Source: Phoenix dactylifera
Taxonomy: Eukaryota > Streptophyta > Magnoliopsida > Arecales > Arecaceae
Reading direction: 5' to 3'
DNA: 64,000 nt
NCBI RefSeq assembly: GCF_009389715.1
Contig: NC_052409.1
Location: forward strand, 186,001 to 250,000
In this document: positions 1 through 11,600 of the stretch, in pieces
How the letters are laid out: the number at the start of each line of letters is the position of its first letter
Position numbering within the stretch: position 1 is the stretch's first letter
The notes under the pieces: generated by a model
The model's database searches: none
What the model saw: only the letters and a program-made list of their open reading frames with translations
What the model was told of the DNA's origin: nothing
Position numbers and translations under genes: made by a program

Positions 1-957
1 CATGAGGAGTGCAACAAGAGGTGGGTCACATGGGATGAACCATGAATAAAGAGGGCTGAGGTGTTACCTTCACAACTTCGCATACGTTTGCCCACGTCCG
101 ACGACACCATTAAAAGCCGGTTTTGGAGGCGACGAATGAGGGGGGAGGGGAGAAACGACACACAAAATGCCTCCCCGCCCTGTGCTCTCGCTTCAAATCC
201 GGCTCTTCTTTTCTCCTTATTCCAGGAACAAAAGATCTCCCCTTTTTTTCAATTTCTTTCTCTCAGTTCAGTTGGGAAAATGTATCTAGAAAAATCCTAA
301 CTTTCTTGCCTTCTTGAAATTGGATAGACGTATTGCAGAATAAAAGTTGAAAAGCTTGTTCGAAAACCAACCAACTAATAAAAACAAAGAAAACTGATTT
401 CTTTACCTTCGGAAATGGGAAGAGAACTGAACAAAAGTTTTTTTTTTAAAAAAAGAAAGAAAAGAAACCGACACAGTGTAATATAAAAAAATGAACTGAT
501 CAAATAGGTTTTAAAATAGAGTCAAAACCCTAACAAGAGGAAACCCTTAACAAAACCCTGCTTGCTCGAACCCCAAAACGCCTTAACTTCGTCACCCGGA
601 TCCCAAGAACCCAACCTCGTGGATTCCCGGAAGAATCGGCATTCCCGGAAGAATCGGCTTCCCACGCCGCCGCTGAGAAAGATTAAACCCGAAGGCTGTC
701 CTCTGAGGTTTCAAAACTTGAAAATAAAGATTGTTTTTTTTGGTTTTCAAGAAGAGAGATAGGGAAGCAGAGCAAGCAGAGAAGGTAAGCTAAATCCGTA
801 AGAGGCCACCGCGATTGATGGATCTGAGTTCTCGTGCGGTGCTGCAGAGGTGGAAAATATTTCAGTAAAGGTGGAGTCGTTAAGGCCATATAAATAGAGC
901 TCCGGAGAAAAATGCTGCCTTTGACTTGCAATCTCTGTTATATACCGTAAAATATTA

Positions 958-1009
<52 letters not shown>

Positions 1010-3484
1010 GGTAGCTGGTAATGCCTTGCACCGAACTTAGGCGAGTTGGGGAGGGAGATTTGAATTGGGTTTCTTTTCTTGTTCTGGAGGAAGACTGGGA
1101 ACGAAGCTCTGTTCTTCTCTTCCTCATTATTCTAGTCTAGCCAAATATAATTTTTTAGGTGGGTTTCCATTGGAGCTGCAGAGATGCATGCACGCAGAAG
1201 CGAGAGAAGGATGGAGAGAGCGGGATGGAAAGAGATGGCAGTCAACGCGCCACATCCATAGACTCTCAGCAAAACTAGCTTACTTGTCTGGGCGTTTCTG
1301 TGCGAGATTTGGGGAAGAGGGACCACCAACCGGCTCAAACATGACGTGCACCACGAAGCCCAACCAATTAACTTAACGGCCGCCGGTTTCTGTAGGCCTC
1401 ATCTGTCAAACGCGCATCTCAGCGCACCATAACAGAAATCACCCGTGGCTCTGATTGGCTGCATGCACGGCCACGCTCATGCATGCAGTGTAGCAAGTAA
1501 TTTCTCCTAAAATATATCATTGCGATATTGTCTCTTCTTGATCACGGGCGCTAATGTGGAATTTAGGTATTCTCCGTTCCAGGGACGGAAAAAAAAAAGA
1601 AGAAAAAGAAACGTCGTTATGTTATATTTTTTCTTTTTATTTGGTATTACCAACATGGTTCTGTTATTTGAATGGTCATTCTTAAATCATCGCATGAATC
1701 TTAAGCCAAATGCAAGGATTCGGATATTATATTGAGAGTTGAGATTATCAAGGTTATTTGGATTGAACCTTCATTCCTTCTTCTTTTTTTTTATCCTACA
1801 CTTTGGCCAAATCGTGCAAAGATTATATGCCATCCGTTCAATATTCAAATATTGGGCTAGTTCTGTCCACCTGCACTTAGATTGGGCCCTGCTAAGACAT
1901 ATAATTGAAAATTAAATTGGCATGCATGCGCCAAGACCAAAATGATCTACTTGGCAAATACGGTTGGAATTCTCCATGACAGGCAGATTCTTTGTCAAAC
2001 TACCTTAATTTTGTCAAGGAGATTGAGAGTTCCCGTTCTTGGTTCGAATCTGCCTAATTCTTTCGGCAACAACTATCCACAAAAAACAGTGGATCCACTT
2101 CAGCATGGGGCGCCAAAATTTGATGCTTCAAAGATATCACCATCTCATGGAGGAGATGGCGCAACTCATTTCAGTCAAAAAGGGCTTACGAACATTATGA
2201 TAGTTTGTTTACCCATGCAGGTGCGCAAATTTCCTTCGGGCTTGTGATAGCAAATCTTGGAGGCATATTTAGTATCATCCAAGTTGAATTTAGTTATATT
2301 CTCGCTACGATGCTGGACTTCCTGGATCTTTCAATTGTCGTCCCTATTAGATTCTTTGTTATATGCTAGTTTCAGTCGTGACAGCTATATATGCAGTCCC
2401 TTCCCTATTTTCGATGCAGCCTGTGGCTAGCACGGTACATAAAATATAAGGAAGACGCGTTAAGTAGAACAAGCTTCGAGTAGCACCATCACTTGTCTCA
2501 AGCCATGGAACTAATGATTCATTAATCACCACCTCCTCGTTCCTGTTGCCTCCCCAGTATCCTATGGTCGGCGGTGCTGAGGGTAATGGGGTGCGAATGG
2601 GGCCAGGGTGGCGCAATGGCGAATGGCTCCTAGGTCTGGTCCGCCTAGCAAAGCTAGGTCTGGCCTCCAAAGCATTTTCGATAGCTTTCCTTGATCCATC
2701 TTTCCGAGATCGAGTTAATTTGAGAATGGAGGCCAGCTAGGTTTTCCATCCGACAAAATTAGGATCCAGTTTCAGAACCATTAATTCTCGGTTGACGGGT
2801 CCTAGTTGTTTTACGAAAGCGGATCAGGTCCGGATAAAAAGAAAAGTAAAAAAATAAAAATAAGCACGACCTACTTCCAGCTAGCCTATGTTGTAGCGTC
2901 AACCATCCGACACATGACATGATGTGGTCCATTAAATTATCCAGATACGCACTCTGGATTGCTGTTACAGTACTGGTAACTCGAAACCTCCGGGTAGAAC
3001 GAACTAAGTTCTATAATCAAGAAATTAGAGTGCCAAATTTTGATGAAAAGGACAACCCTTGGCCTCTCCCATCCATCTCCATCGAGCTTTTTCGAGTTTC
3101 CGATGGATACGGGTCGCAATCCCTCTCTCTCTCTCTCTCTCTCCATGTGTATTCCGTGTACGTAAACGTATCCCCTCATCAAGTTTGGGGAGCCGCGTTC
3201 GCTGTAAAGGAAGCGGTCTTCTGCGGAGTGGAGTGGTACCTAAACAAAGCAACCAGGAGGCACGGCAGACGCAGGGGCAGAGGCATTTGGACTCCCCATC
3301 GTTCACACCGCAAGCATTTCTTCTCGGTGGAGGGTAGTAATCCGCAAACAAGCGGAAACGGATACTGCGAATCAGGCCTTGTCCGAGAGATGCCAGCCAG
3401 TAATTCAGTGATCGCTAAGTCACCGACGGCTGTGCAGGTCCATGCGTGAGACGGGGTGCGCGACTCTATAGCTTATAGCCCGAA
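1..3484. other. Intergenic; possible 5' leader of a gene off the left edge
   Basis: I see no supported coding region here. On the minus strand around 530-690 the sequence is GC-rich, contains telo-box-like AAACCCTAA words and a short duplicated module (GGAAGAATCGGC, near 630-660). That would fit the 5' untranslated leader of a minus-strand gene lying left of the window, but this is only an inference. A CT microsatellite lies at 963-1007 and a shorter one near 3121-3142. The short open frames in this part show no recognisable domain and overlap low-complexity sequence. Confidence 0.3.
963..1007. repeat. (TC)n microsatellite
   Basis: An uninterrupted TC dinucleotide run of about 45 bp. It generates an artificial Arg-Glu repeat in one minus-strand reading frame, which should not be taken as protein. 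Confidence 0.95.
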
Positions 3485-5560
3485 TTTTTTTTATTATTAT
3501 ATTTTTGGCAACAAGGAATGCTTTATACCAATCTAACATTAATACATCCAACAAAATAAAAAAAAGAAGGCAAAAAAAAAGGGGGAGGGTGGGTCGAAGA
3601 ATCGTAGATAGCCCATAAGATGCCACTGAAATGTTGGGCAATATAGAAATTCACCCAATCTGCAACTCTATTCATCTTCCGATACATATAGGTAACCCAG
3701 TATTTCAGTTGAGTCCCCTTCCAGCTGAATCTCATTTTTCCTCAAGACAAGATGAGGATAAGATATGCCCTCCTAGGCTGCCCTCAGATCAGCACTCGGA
3801 ACAGAAGTATCATAGAGCTAACACCCTCTCATCGCAATCAATCTGAAACCATAATCTCCGATAACAAACCCAGCGTCGCCTCTCTTACCGTCATCAGACA
3901 CACTACAGTCAAAATTCACCTTGAAAAAACTCAGAAACGGGGCTCTAAGGCAATGAACATCATCCGAGGCACTTCTAAAGCTAAATGGGAGCCCCTGGTG
4001 TCTCTTGCAGTCCCAGTTCATCCAACATTTTGTGACTACATATACTTTGCTGCATAAATGAGTGCTCTGCCAACAACAATCCTCAGGCTCTGCCGCCTGC
4101 CCTCAAAGATTCTGGCATGTCTGTCGAACCAGACATATTAGGTGATATAAGTGCATCTAACACCACTGGCCGTGGTGGTGGGTCTCTCCACGGAATTCTT
4201 TAGGTAAGCTAGAACGCTGTTAGCAGGGTCAAAGACTACAAGAAACGCCAGTCAACTTCAATCAGCTGCCTCACCAAGGTAGCCCTAGGGTAGCCAAATA
4301 GAGCATGCTCCATTTATTCCTCTACCTGCAAGCATTTGTCACAAGTAGGGAGAGTCTCATGCCCCTCCTGCAAAGGACACTCCTAGTCAAAATAGCCCCA
4401 AGCAACCTTCCACAGGAATAAAGTAACTCGGGGATGAGTGCGAAGTCTCCATAAGTACCAGTTACGCTGATGAATTGTGGAGCCTCAACTCTATATAGAT
4501 CCTCAAGGTTGGAGGCCCTCACCTTGGATCTGCAAGTCGTACCCCAGGTCCTTCTATTCGACCCACCCCCTAGGTGCCGGCAAAACAAAGATTCTCTCAG
4601 CCAATTGCTCCTCAAAGAGATGTTGCACCGTCATCGAATCCCATCTCCTATCCCTCGAGCAAAAAAGGTCGCACGCCTTGAGACCTCAACTATCTACGTT
4701 GATCATAGTGGATCATAAGCGCAACGGTTGTTGGAGATCCAGGTATCATTTAGCACATCAATCGACTAGCCATCCGCGATCACCCATCTAATCTGAGACA
4801 GCACCCTCGAAGCCTGGGAACACATCTCGTGCCATGTAAAGGAGCAATGCCGGCTCACTTGGAACTCAAAATGCTACGATCCGATTATCATACTTGGCTC
4901 TTATCAAAGCACTCCGCAGGCTCAAGCAAATACCAAGTCATATGTTTGGCCATCAAGGCCTCCCTCCTCATCAGCAAGAAGCAAATATTCAAACCCTAAC
5001 TGCTGCAAAATTGGTATAGTACTTTCCAGGCCACCAGATGAACACCTCCCCTACCACTCTACGCTCCCCAAATTAAGTTCCCAAACCTTCGCTCTAGCTC
5101 ATCAAAGGTGTCTTCGACAGTATGGTGTTGGTGTTGGATAGGAGATAAACCGAAACTAAGCTGAAGACCGATTTCACCAATGTCACTCTACCTATCATAG
5201 AGGGGCACCTGCTTGCCATCCTTCCAACCTTCGGTTGATACTTTGCTCAATCTCACTGCAATCTACCTTTCGCAGTCGCTTTTCCTTGATAGGAACCTCC
5301 AAGTATCTCCAACATCCAACCTGCTCCCAACTCGCAAAATCTCCCTAATGCAGACCTTGAGTTGAGGCTTGATATTCGGGCTGAAGTGGATAGCTGATTT
5401 TGCTAGGTTGACTAATTGGCCTGATGCAACACAGTAATCCTTCAAGATTCCTCTGATCTTCATGGCACTTTGTCTCGTGGCTCAAATAAGGAGCATGCAA
5501 TCATTCGCAAAATGGAGATCGACTGAACCACAGGGACCCGCCAGATCATTTACTTGGCAT
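3485..5560 (-). mobile_element. Degenerate non-LTR (LINE) retrotransposon remnant, 5'-truncated
   Basis: On the minus strand, broken frames give pieces of a plant LINE ORF2 in the right order. Near 5490-5530 lies the reverse transcriptase active-site block, read as LHFANDCMLLI, where active elements have FADD. At 5263-5463 follows the segment after it (ASGQLVNLAKSAIHFS), typical of LINE RTs. At 4322-4615 is a zinc-finger-like linker region (residual CPLQEGHETLPTC reading). At 3818-4021 is the start of an RNase H-like domain (FKVNFDCSVSDDGKRGDAGFVI), and at 3560-3735 its tail (RKMNRVADWVNFY). The plus-strand T-rich run near 3486-3505 corresponds to the 3' A tail. Frames are interrupted many times, so the copy is dead. 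No target-site duplication was identified and the 5' end is uncertain. Confidence 0.8.
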
Positions 5561-5789
5561 ACAAGATTCCATCAAGATACCATTTTTGATGAGAATGATT
5601 TCTAATTCAACCACATATCTTGTGAAGCTCTCAAAGATGCAATTTTGCTCATAGACTTTTTTTGTTTTTGAACTTGATCCTATTTTTTTCCCGTCTTCAT
5701 GCATTTGTCAGATTGCTTGCATGAGTTGAGTTCTATTTATTAGCCAAGAAAACCTCCAAAAATTCTCTTTTTATATTTACAATAATATC

Positions 5790-6875
5790 CTGAGGAGGAA
5801 TAACCTATGATCAAAAATTATATGGGGCAAGCACCATAATATATCATGTGGGTCGGATTTTTTTTTATTGCCATGTTTTCTCTTATACCTATCTCAAATA
5901 GAAATTTCAAAAACTAAATAAAGATATAACTTTTTCTACTAACGGAGTCCGCTAATTCTATGACTTCAAAAAAAAAAAAAAATTCACACCTCAAATAAAG
6001 ATCGTGCACGAAGAAAAATCATCTCATCCTCTTTCTTCCTCATCAAGTGATATGCACTTATCAGCTCTCTGATATGTACCGTAAGCTTCTTTCAAACGCT
6101 TCAAATAGCAACCCAATACATACCTCCAGGTAAATCAATACATAGTACATAATATACGGTTAGTCAGTACACACCTAACAATATAATCATCCAATATCCC
6201 AATACATATTTTTAGGCAAATTGATCCATAGTTCGGAATATGATACTCATCAGTACATATTACATGGTCAAGGGATATACACTTATCAGCTTACTAGTAT
6301 ATATTGCAAGCTTTTTCTGATACACACCTAGCAGCAACTCAATACATACTTTTAGATAAATCGATGCATAGTTTCTAGACTATAGTATTCATGAGTCCAC
6401 GCTGCATGGTTAGGTGATAAACATCAAGCAAAAATAGTACGCACTGCATGGTTAGGTGATAAACATCCAGTAAAAATAGTCATCCAACATTCCAACATAC
6501 ACCTTTAGGTAAATCGATATGCAATTTTCAGAAGAAAAAGAGAAAAAGACTCGAAAAGAGAAGAAAACCGTCGCAGATGAGAGAGATGGCTTGATGATGA
6601 AGAGGATAGAAGAAGAGGCTTGACAAAGAAAAAAGGGGATGCAGATGGTCTTTCTTCATAGATAGTCTCTTTTGGCGTGTGCAATTTTTTTCATTATTAT
6701 TATTTTCTTTAAGTTAAGGGACTAATAGACTCCATTAGTAGAAATTCTCTCGCCTCTATTTAACTTTAACGTTTCCTTTTTAAGATCGATGTGAGAGGGC
6801 ACATGTCAAAAAAGGAGCTCCATCATATATTTCCTTCAATAGTGCTTGCCTCATGTGATCTTTATTCATGACCTG
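5790..6875. mobile_element. Foldback/MULE-like element with long imperfect terminal inverted repeats
   Basis: The left end (about 5805-5975) and the reverse complement of the right end (about 6700-6870) share blocks in the same order: GGCAAGCAC near the outer edge and, roughly 120 bp further in, TTCTACTAA-GGAGTC. This gives inverted ends of about 150 bp, diverged by point changes and small gaps. Inside, a unit of about 225 bp is repeated: words such as ACTTATCAGCT followed by AATACATAC and CATAGT start at 6044 and again at 6269, with partial further copies to about 6510. There is no coding capacity. I infer a non-autonomous DNA element; superfamily and target-site duplication could not be fixed by eye. 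Confidence 0.5.
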
Positions 6876-8691
6876 AAGCATCTTCCAATCTCCTTATTTA
6901 CTAGATCGCCTTGAATTTTTGGTTCTCCTAAAATTTATCCCGTGGGCTCTCAAAGCCTGTGTGCATATTTATTTTAATGGCCCGCGGAGGAATAACCTAC
7001 AGACCGATCCTGAAAGGTGAGGTGAATTGGGACCTGGCGCTGCTTGGAATGGAATAATTTAGCCATCGTCGTCGACAAATTGCACAAGCTGCAATGTTTA
7101 GCCCCGACCCACCTCCGCCTATGGTGGACACCTGCAATGAAATCCAGGCTCGGTTCAGGTGTCATGGATGGGAACACAAATTTTGAGACCGATTGATTTT
7201 TCGAAGCTTCGATGCCCGAACTTGAATAAGTTATCAGGGCCAACAGCTTGTCCATCCATCACGGATTCAGCGGGGTTTAGCTGCAATATAGACAACGTGG
7301 TTCGAGATATTGGAGATCTCGAGAGGACTCTTTTCAATGGGGAGGGGAGTTTTCTTCTTTTTGCCGCTTCTCCATGCATCAATTCCACCGCGCCTGGTAA
7401 TTTCATAAACATGAGAACTTTTTTTCGTTCTTCGAAGGTCAAAAAAAAGAAAAAAAGAGAGGGGTTCCGAAAGCATTTGATGCTGATATTGGCTTGGGCA
7501 TGTCTCACTACCACCACAAATAGGTTGGCTTGAGTAAGTTAAGATCGAATATAAATCATCTATTAATGTACGATATGGAACATCTGTTCATGTACAGGCT
7601 CTATTGTCAGAGATTTTGGCAAAAAACACAAGCTGATTCCAGAATAGTACTAAATTGCAAAGCTCTATCTCTGATTTGAATATGAGAACTTTCACTTGCA
7701 GCACCAAGGTTCGGCACCCAAAAAAAACCTCATGGTCTGCAAGTAAGAAATCATGGCTGGATTTACTTCTTAAAAATGCCTGGCAAAACCATACCATATC
7801 AAAGGGTTGAAATTGGACCTTGAACAACAGTGGCTTCAGGTACTCACAATGCTGTGGATTGAGAAAATGATAAAAAAAGGCAACTTAATGTACAAGACTC
7901 CCACCACTAAAAGGATAATCTTATCTCCATCCATGGCGAGGTGGTTTCTGTATTTTGTACCCAGAACACTTAATATTATAATGGAGCAATCTTACCCGAG
8001 GCTCGCTCTAAGTGATGTACTCGACATGGATTTTTTTCTTAAAAAAAAAAAAATTGCTTTGAGCATGCACCATATGACCAACCATAAAGATGATAAACAT
8101 TGGTCAACTACGGAGGAAGACCATGCCTTGCTACAGGATTCAAAGTGCTCCGAACTTTCACACTCTTTAATGGCCAATCACATAACCGGAGGGGAACAGC
8201 GCCCAGAAATGAAAGACATGTCCAGCCTCCTGTAAAGCTTGCAGTAAATCCATACAAAAGATAAATATGCAGAAGGAATTATGGAAACAGAATAAATATA
8301 TTCAAAATGGGAAGATAGAAAACAATTAAAACATAGGCATACATAAAGCATTTCCGATCAGAACATGACAAAGAAGACATATCAGAACGAACATCTAGTC
8401 CCATACTAAATCAAATAATAATTTTTATTTTTCTATTCAGCAAACATGCTGTAATAAATCTGGTCATACTTCACAGCCGAAGTAATAAGTCTGACTTGAT
8501 ACAACAAAGACAGTTGTAACATATCAAAACCACACTGATTGATCAGTCATATATAGAAATACATCTCCCAACTAGATAAAAAGATGACCCAAAACCAACT
8601 CACGGATACAGCAATAGATGTGCGGGCAAGCCTAGTATCTGGTTTCTTTTTTTTTCGCTCTGTATCAATTTTCCTACGTATGGACATTGCC
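6876..8691. other. Intergenic, 3' flank of the epsin gene
   Basis: No supported gene. The open frames near 7155-7533 and 7807-8235 lack recognisable domains and contain A-rich or T-rich runs. The part adjoining 8692 must hold the 3' untranslated region of the minus-strand epsin gene, and AATAAA-like words are not distinctive in this AT-rich stretch. Nothing else stands out. Confidence 0.4.
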
Positions 8692-11600
8692 TTACCTATA
8701 TCCACCTCCATATGGCTGTTGTGAACCATAGCTGCCCATACCCATCATTGGATTGTAGCCAACGCCAGGCATACCAGGTCCAGAAGGAACCATTCCGGTG
8801 GGCGGCCGCATTGGCATTCCCACACCCATGCCCATACCCATATTCATCCCCATGCCCATGCTCATCGATTGATTCATGCCCCCACCATAACCACCAATGC
8901 CCATTCCCATTCCTGCTCCAACACCACCACCCATGCCCCTTGCAGATCCCATCATGGGGTTCAGAGGGGGTGCCAGGCCACTCATACCTGCCCGGCCAAT
9001 TCCAGAACCAGCTCCCATAGCTTTGCCCATGGTAACAGTAGATGTCACAGCTGCAGAGCTTTTCTTTTCCTCTTTTAGTTTTTCCTTTCGATTGATGGAG
9101 TCAAAATCAATTCCAATATCTGCATGCGGATTGATTTTCGCTGCACAACATTGATGTCTAATAGTCAGCAATGACAGACAAAAAAGCAGGTGCATGAAGT
9201 TGACGGACTCACTAAAATCTTCTCAGAAAAAATACATAGCATTAAGCAGAATCAAGAACAACTTACGTCCAGAAATGTTTAGATTAACAAGACCTCGATT
9301 CAGTGTGTCAGCCCAAACTGTTGATTTGGTCTCAAACTTTTCTTTCAATGGCTGAGTTCTTGCAGGAGGTAAAGCCGAAGTAGAAGCAGCACCTAAAGGA
9401 TAAGGGGACCCTAATATCCCTGACTGCGAAAGAAGATTCATATGAGGGCCTGCCTGTATATTTGTTGCAGTAGGCTGAGCTGCCTGTGCAGCAACTGGAG
9501 CTGGTGGCCCTGATTGAGGGAGAAGGTTTGAATGGGTTGTTTGTATATTTGCTGGTGCAGCAGGTTGAGTTACCTGTGAAGGAACAAAGGCCGCAATTCC
9601 TGCTTCTGGGGGAAGCATACCTGGAACGTTACTGCCTGCCAGTGCCCCAGACACTACAGGCCCCAAATTTGCTGGGTTTGCAAAAAGAGGTTGTGGACCA
9701 TTAGGGACACTAGGATTACAAGTAACACCACCAAATGTGTCACCAAAGTCGAAGCTTGCGGCTGTTTCCATCCTGGGGGCTACAGGTAGAGAAGGTTCAG
9801 CACGTCCAGTTGAGCTGGAAGGAAGCTGGACAGATGTGACAGGTGCAAAATTCTGTTGCTGAGCAGGAAAACTTTCTTGAGTAGCCTTAAAAGGAGGTTC
9901 TCCAAAAGGATTTTCACTAGGCTGTGAAAAATGTATCAAAGAAACAAAAAAAAAAGGAGTCATGCTGTGTCCAGAAGAGAGAACCAACGGAAACAGAAAG
10001 TTGACATGGTTAATCTCAACGAAAGACTAATTATATGAAATGTCATAAAAGAAACAGAGAAATCCTGGCACGATGTTCACCAAAAAAAAACAAAACAAAA
10101 GATCTGCAATAATATTTTCTACAAGGAATTCTAGTATTATCCATTCAGCTCAGTCAGAGTCCTGATAAACATCACGAGATGCATAAATCAACAGTGATCA
10201 TCTCATTTTACGAAGATGCCCCCGAACCATCAAGCATTCATTGTTTGCTTTTGAATGTTGTTTTGAGAGCACGGTTACTCATATGAAGGTACTGGATTAA
10301 TTATAATACAGCCTAGCAACTAGATGATCAACCATACCTGGCTTGGTACAGTGGATGTTGATGACAAAGCAACAAAATTTGTCCCAAAACCCAAATTTGC
10401 TGAAACATCAGCCTCAGGAGGAGGGGCCGTAGAAGTTACTGACACCAAAGCCAATGAATTTATAGGATCTGATGCTGATAGAGATCCAAATAGGTCCATC
10501 TCCAAGCCACTTGCTGCAGGTGGGGCGGTGGGTGGGGCGGCTGATCAATGGAGAAAAGAAAAACCTTGTTATTTCTGACTAACAAATATCGTTGACACTG
10601 TAGAAACAGGATTTAGTTCTTCTTACAACATGACAGTTGAAAAAATTGAAATTAAAAAATGCATGCATGTCTTAGATGTTTTATTCATTCATTGGTACAC
10701 AGAACTATCAAGCCTTGTCCACACATATTTGGTACACCTTCCCATCTCCAAGCCTCCCCCTAATGCAATACCAGCTCAATTGGTTCTCGCTCTAACTGAT
10801 GCAAGTCCTATGCCTTGTCTATGCTAGTTCAACATTCACCTACTTCACATTATTTGCTTAGGCCTTCTCCATCACCCGACAGTTTTAATCATGAAAGAAT
10901 TTCAATCTTTTTGCCATTTTACAAAATGTTAACTTATGCTACCAAATTGTGTAGCCAACCAACACACTGAAACTACCTCTTCATTTCATCCACTAAGCTC
11001 CAGTACCGTTGTACATGTCCATGCATGCATATAAGAGAAATTTAAAGATAAAGAAGCAAACAATTTGCTAGCTCAATCTATTTTTCCATAAACTCATTAA
11101 GGCTGTTATTTAACAAACTAATAAATGGCCAAAAATTAAAAAATTTGATGATATTACTGGTTAATCAAAAACATGCTTAATTCATTATCCTTAATCACTA
11201 GCCTAGTAAATAGGAGGGTTGCTAGTATAATAAATAATCCAAGCTTTCTAACCATACCTTTTCTGGGACTCAAGTCGGGTCATGGAATCAACCTGAAACT
11301 AAATATGACTAAGTAAAATCTACCCACTAGCTTACCAGGTCAGGTTCAAGCAGAGATTATGCTTAATGGCGTAGGTGGTTGCCACCGCTAACCCTTAAAA
11401 GAATCACAAAGCTAAATGAATGATATGATCTTGATAGAAAAATTTTCTCAAAGATGATCTAAAATACCTGACACAGAACCCCGTGGATCAAACTCATCAA
11501 AACCATCAATATCCTTAGGTTTGGCAGATGCAAGCACACCAGGTACAGCATTGTCTGGGCTAAGACTTGTACTTTCCCTAGGAGAGCTTGCTTTAGGTGC

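Noticed and set aside
747-1127. Frame with a long Arg-Glu repeat
   Set aside because: The repeat is a translation of the TC microsatellite; the flanks have no recognisable domain.
2035-2055. GGTTCGAATC, another B-box-like word
   Set aside because: No tRNA arms can be paired around it; an isolated match is expected by chance.
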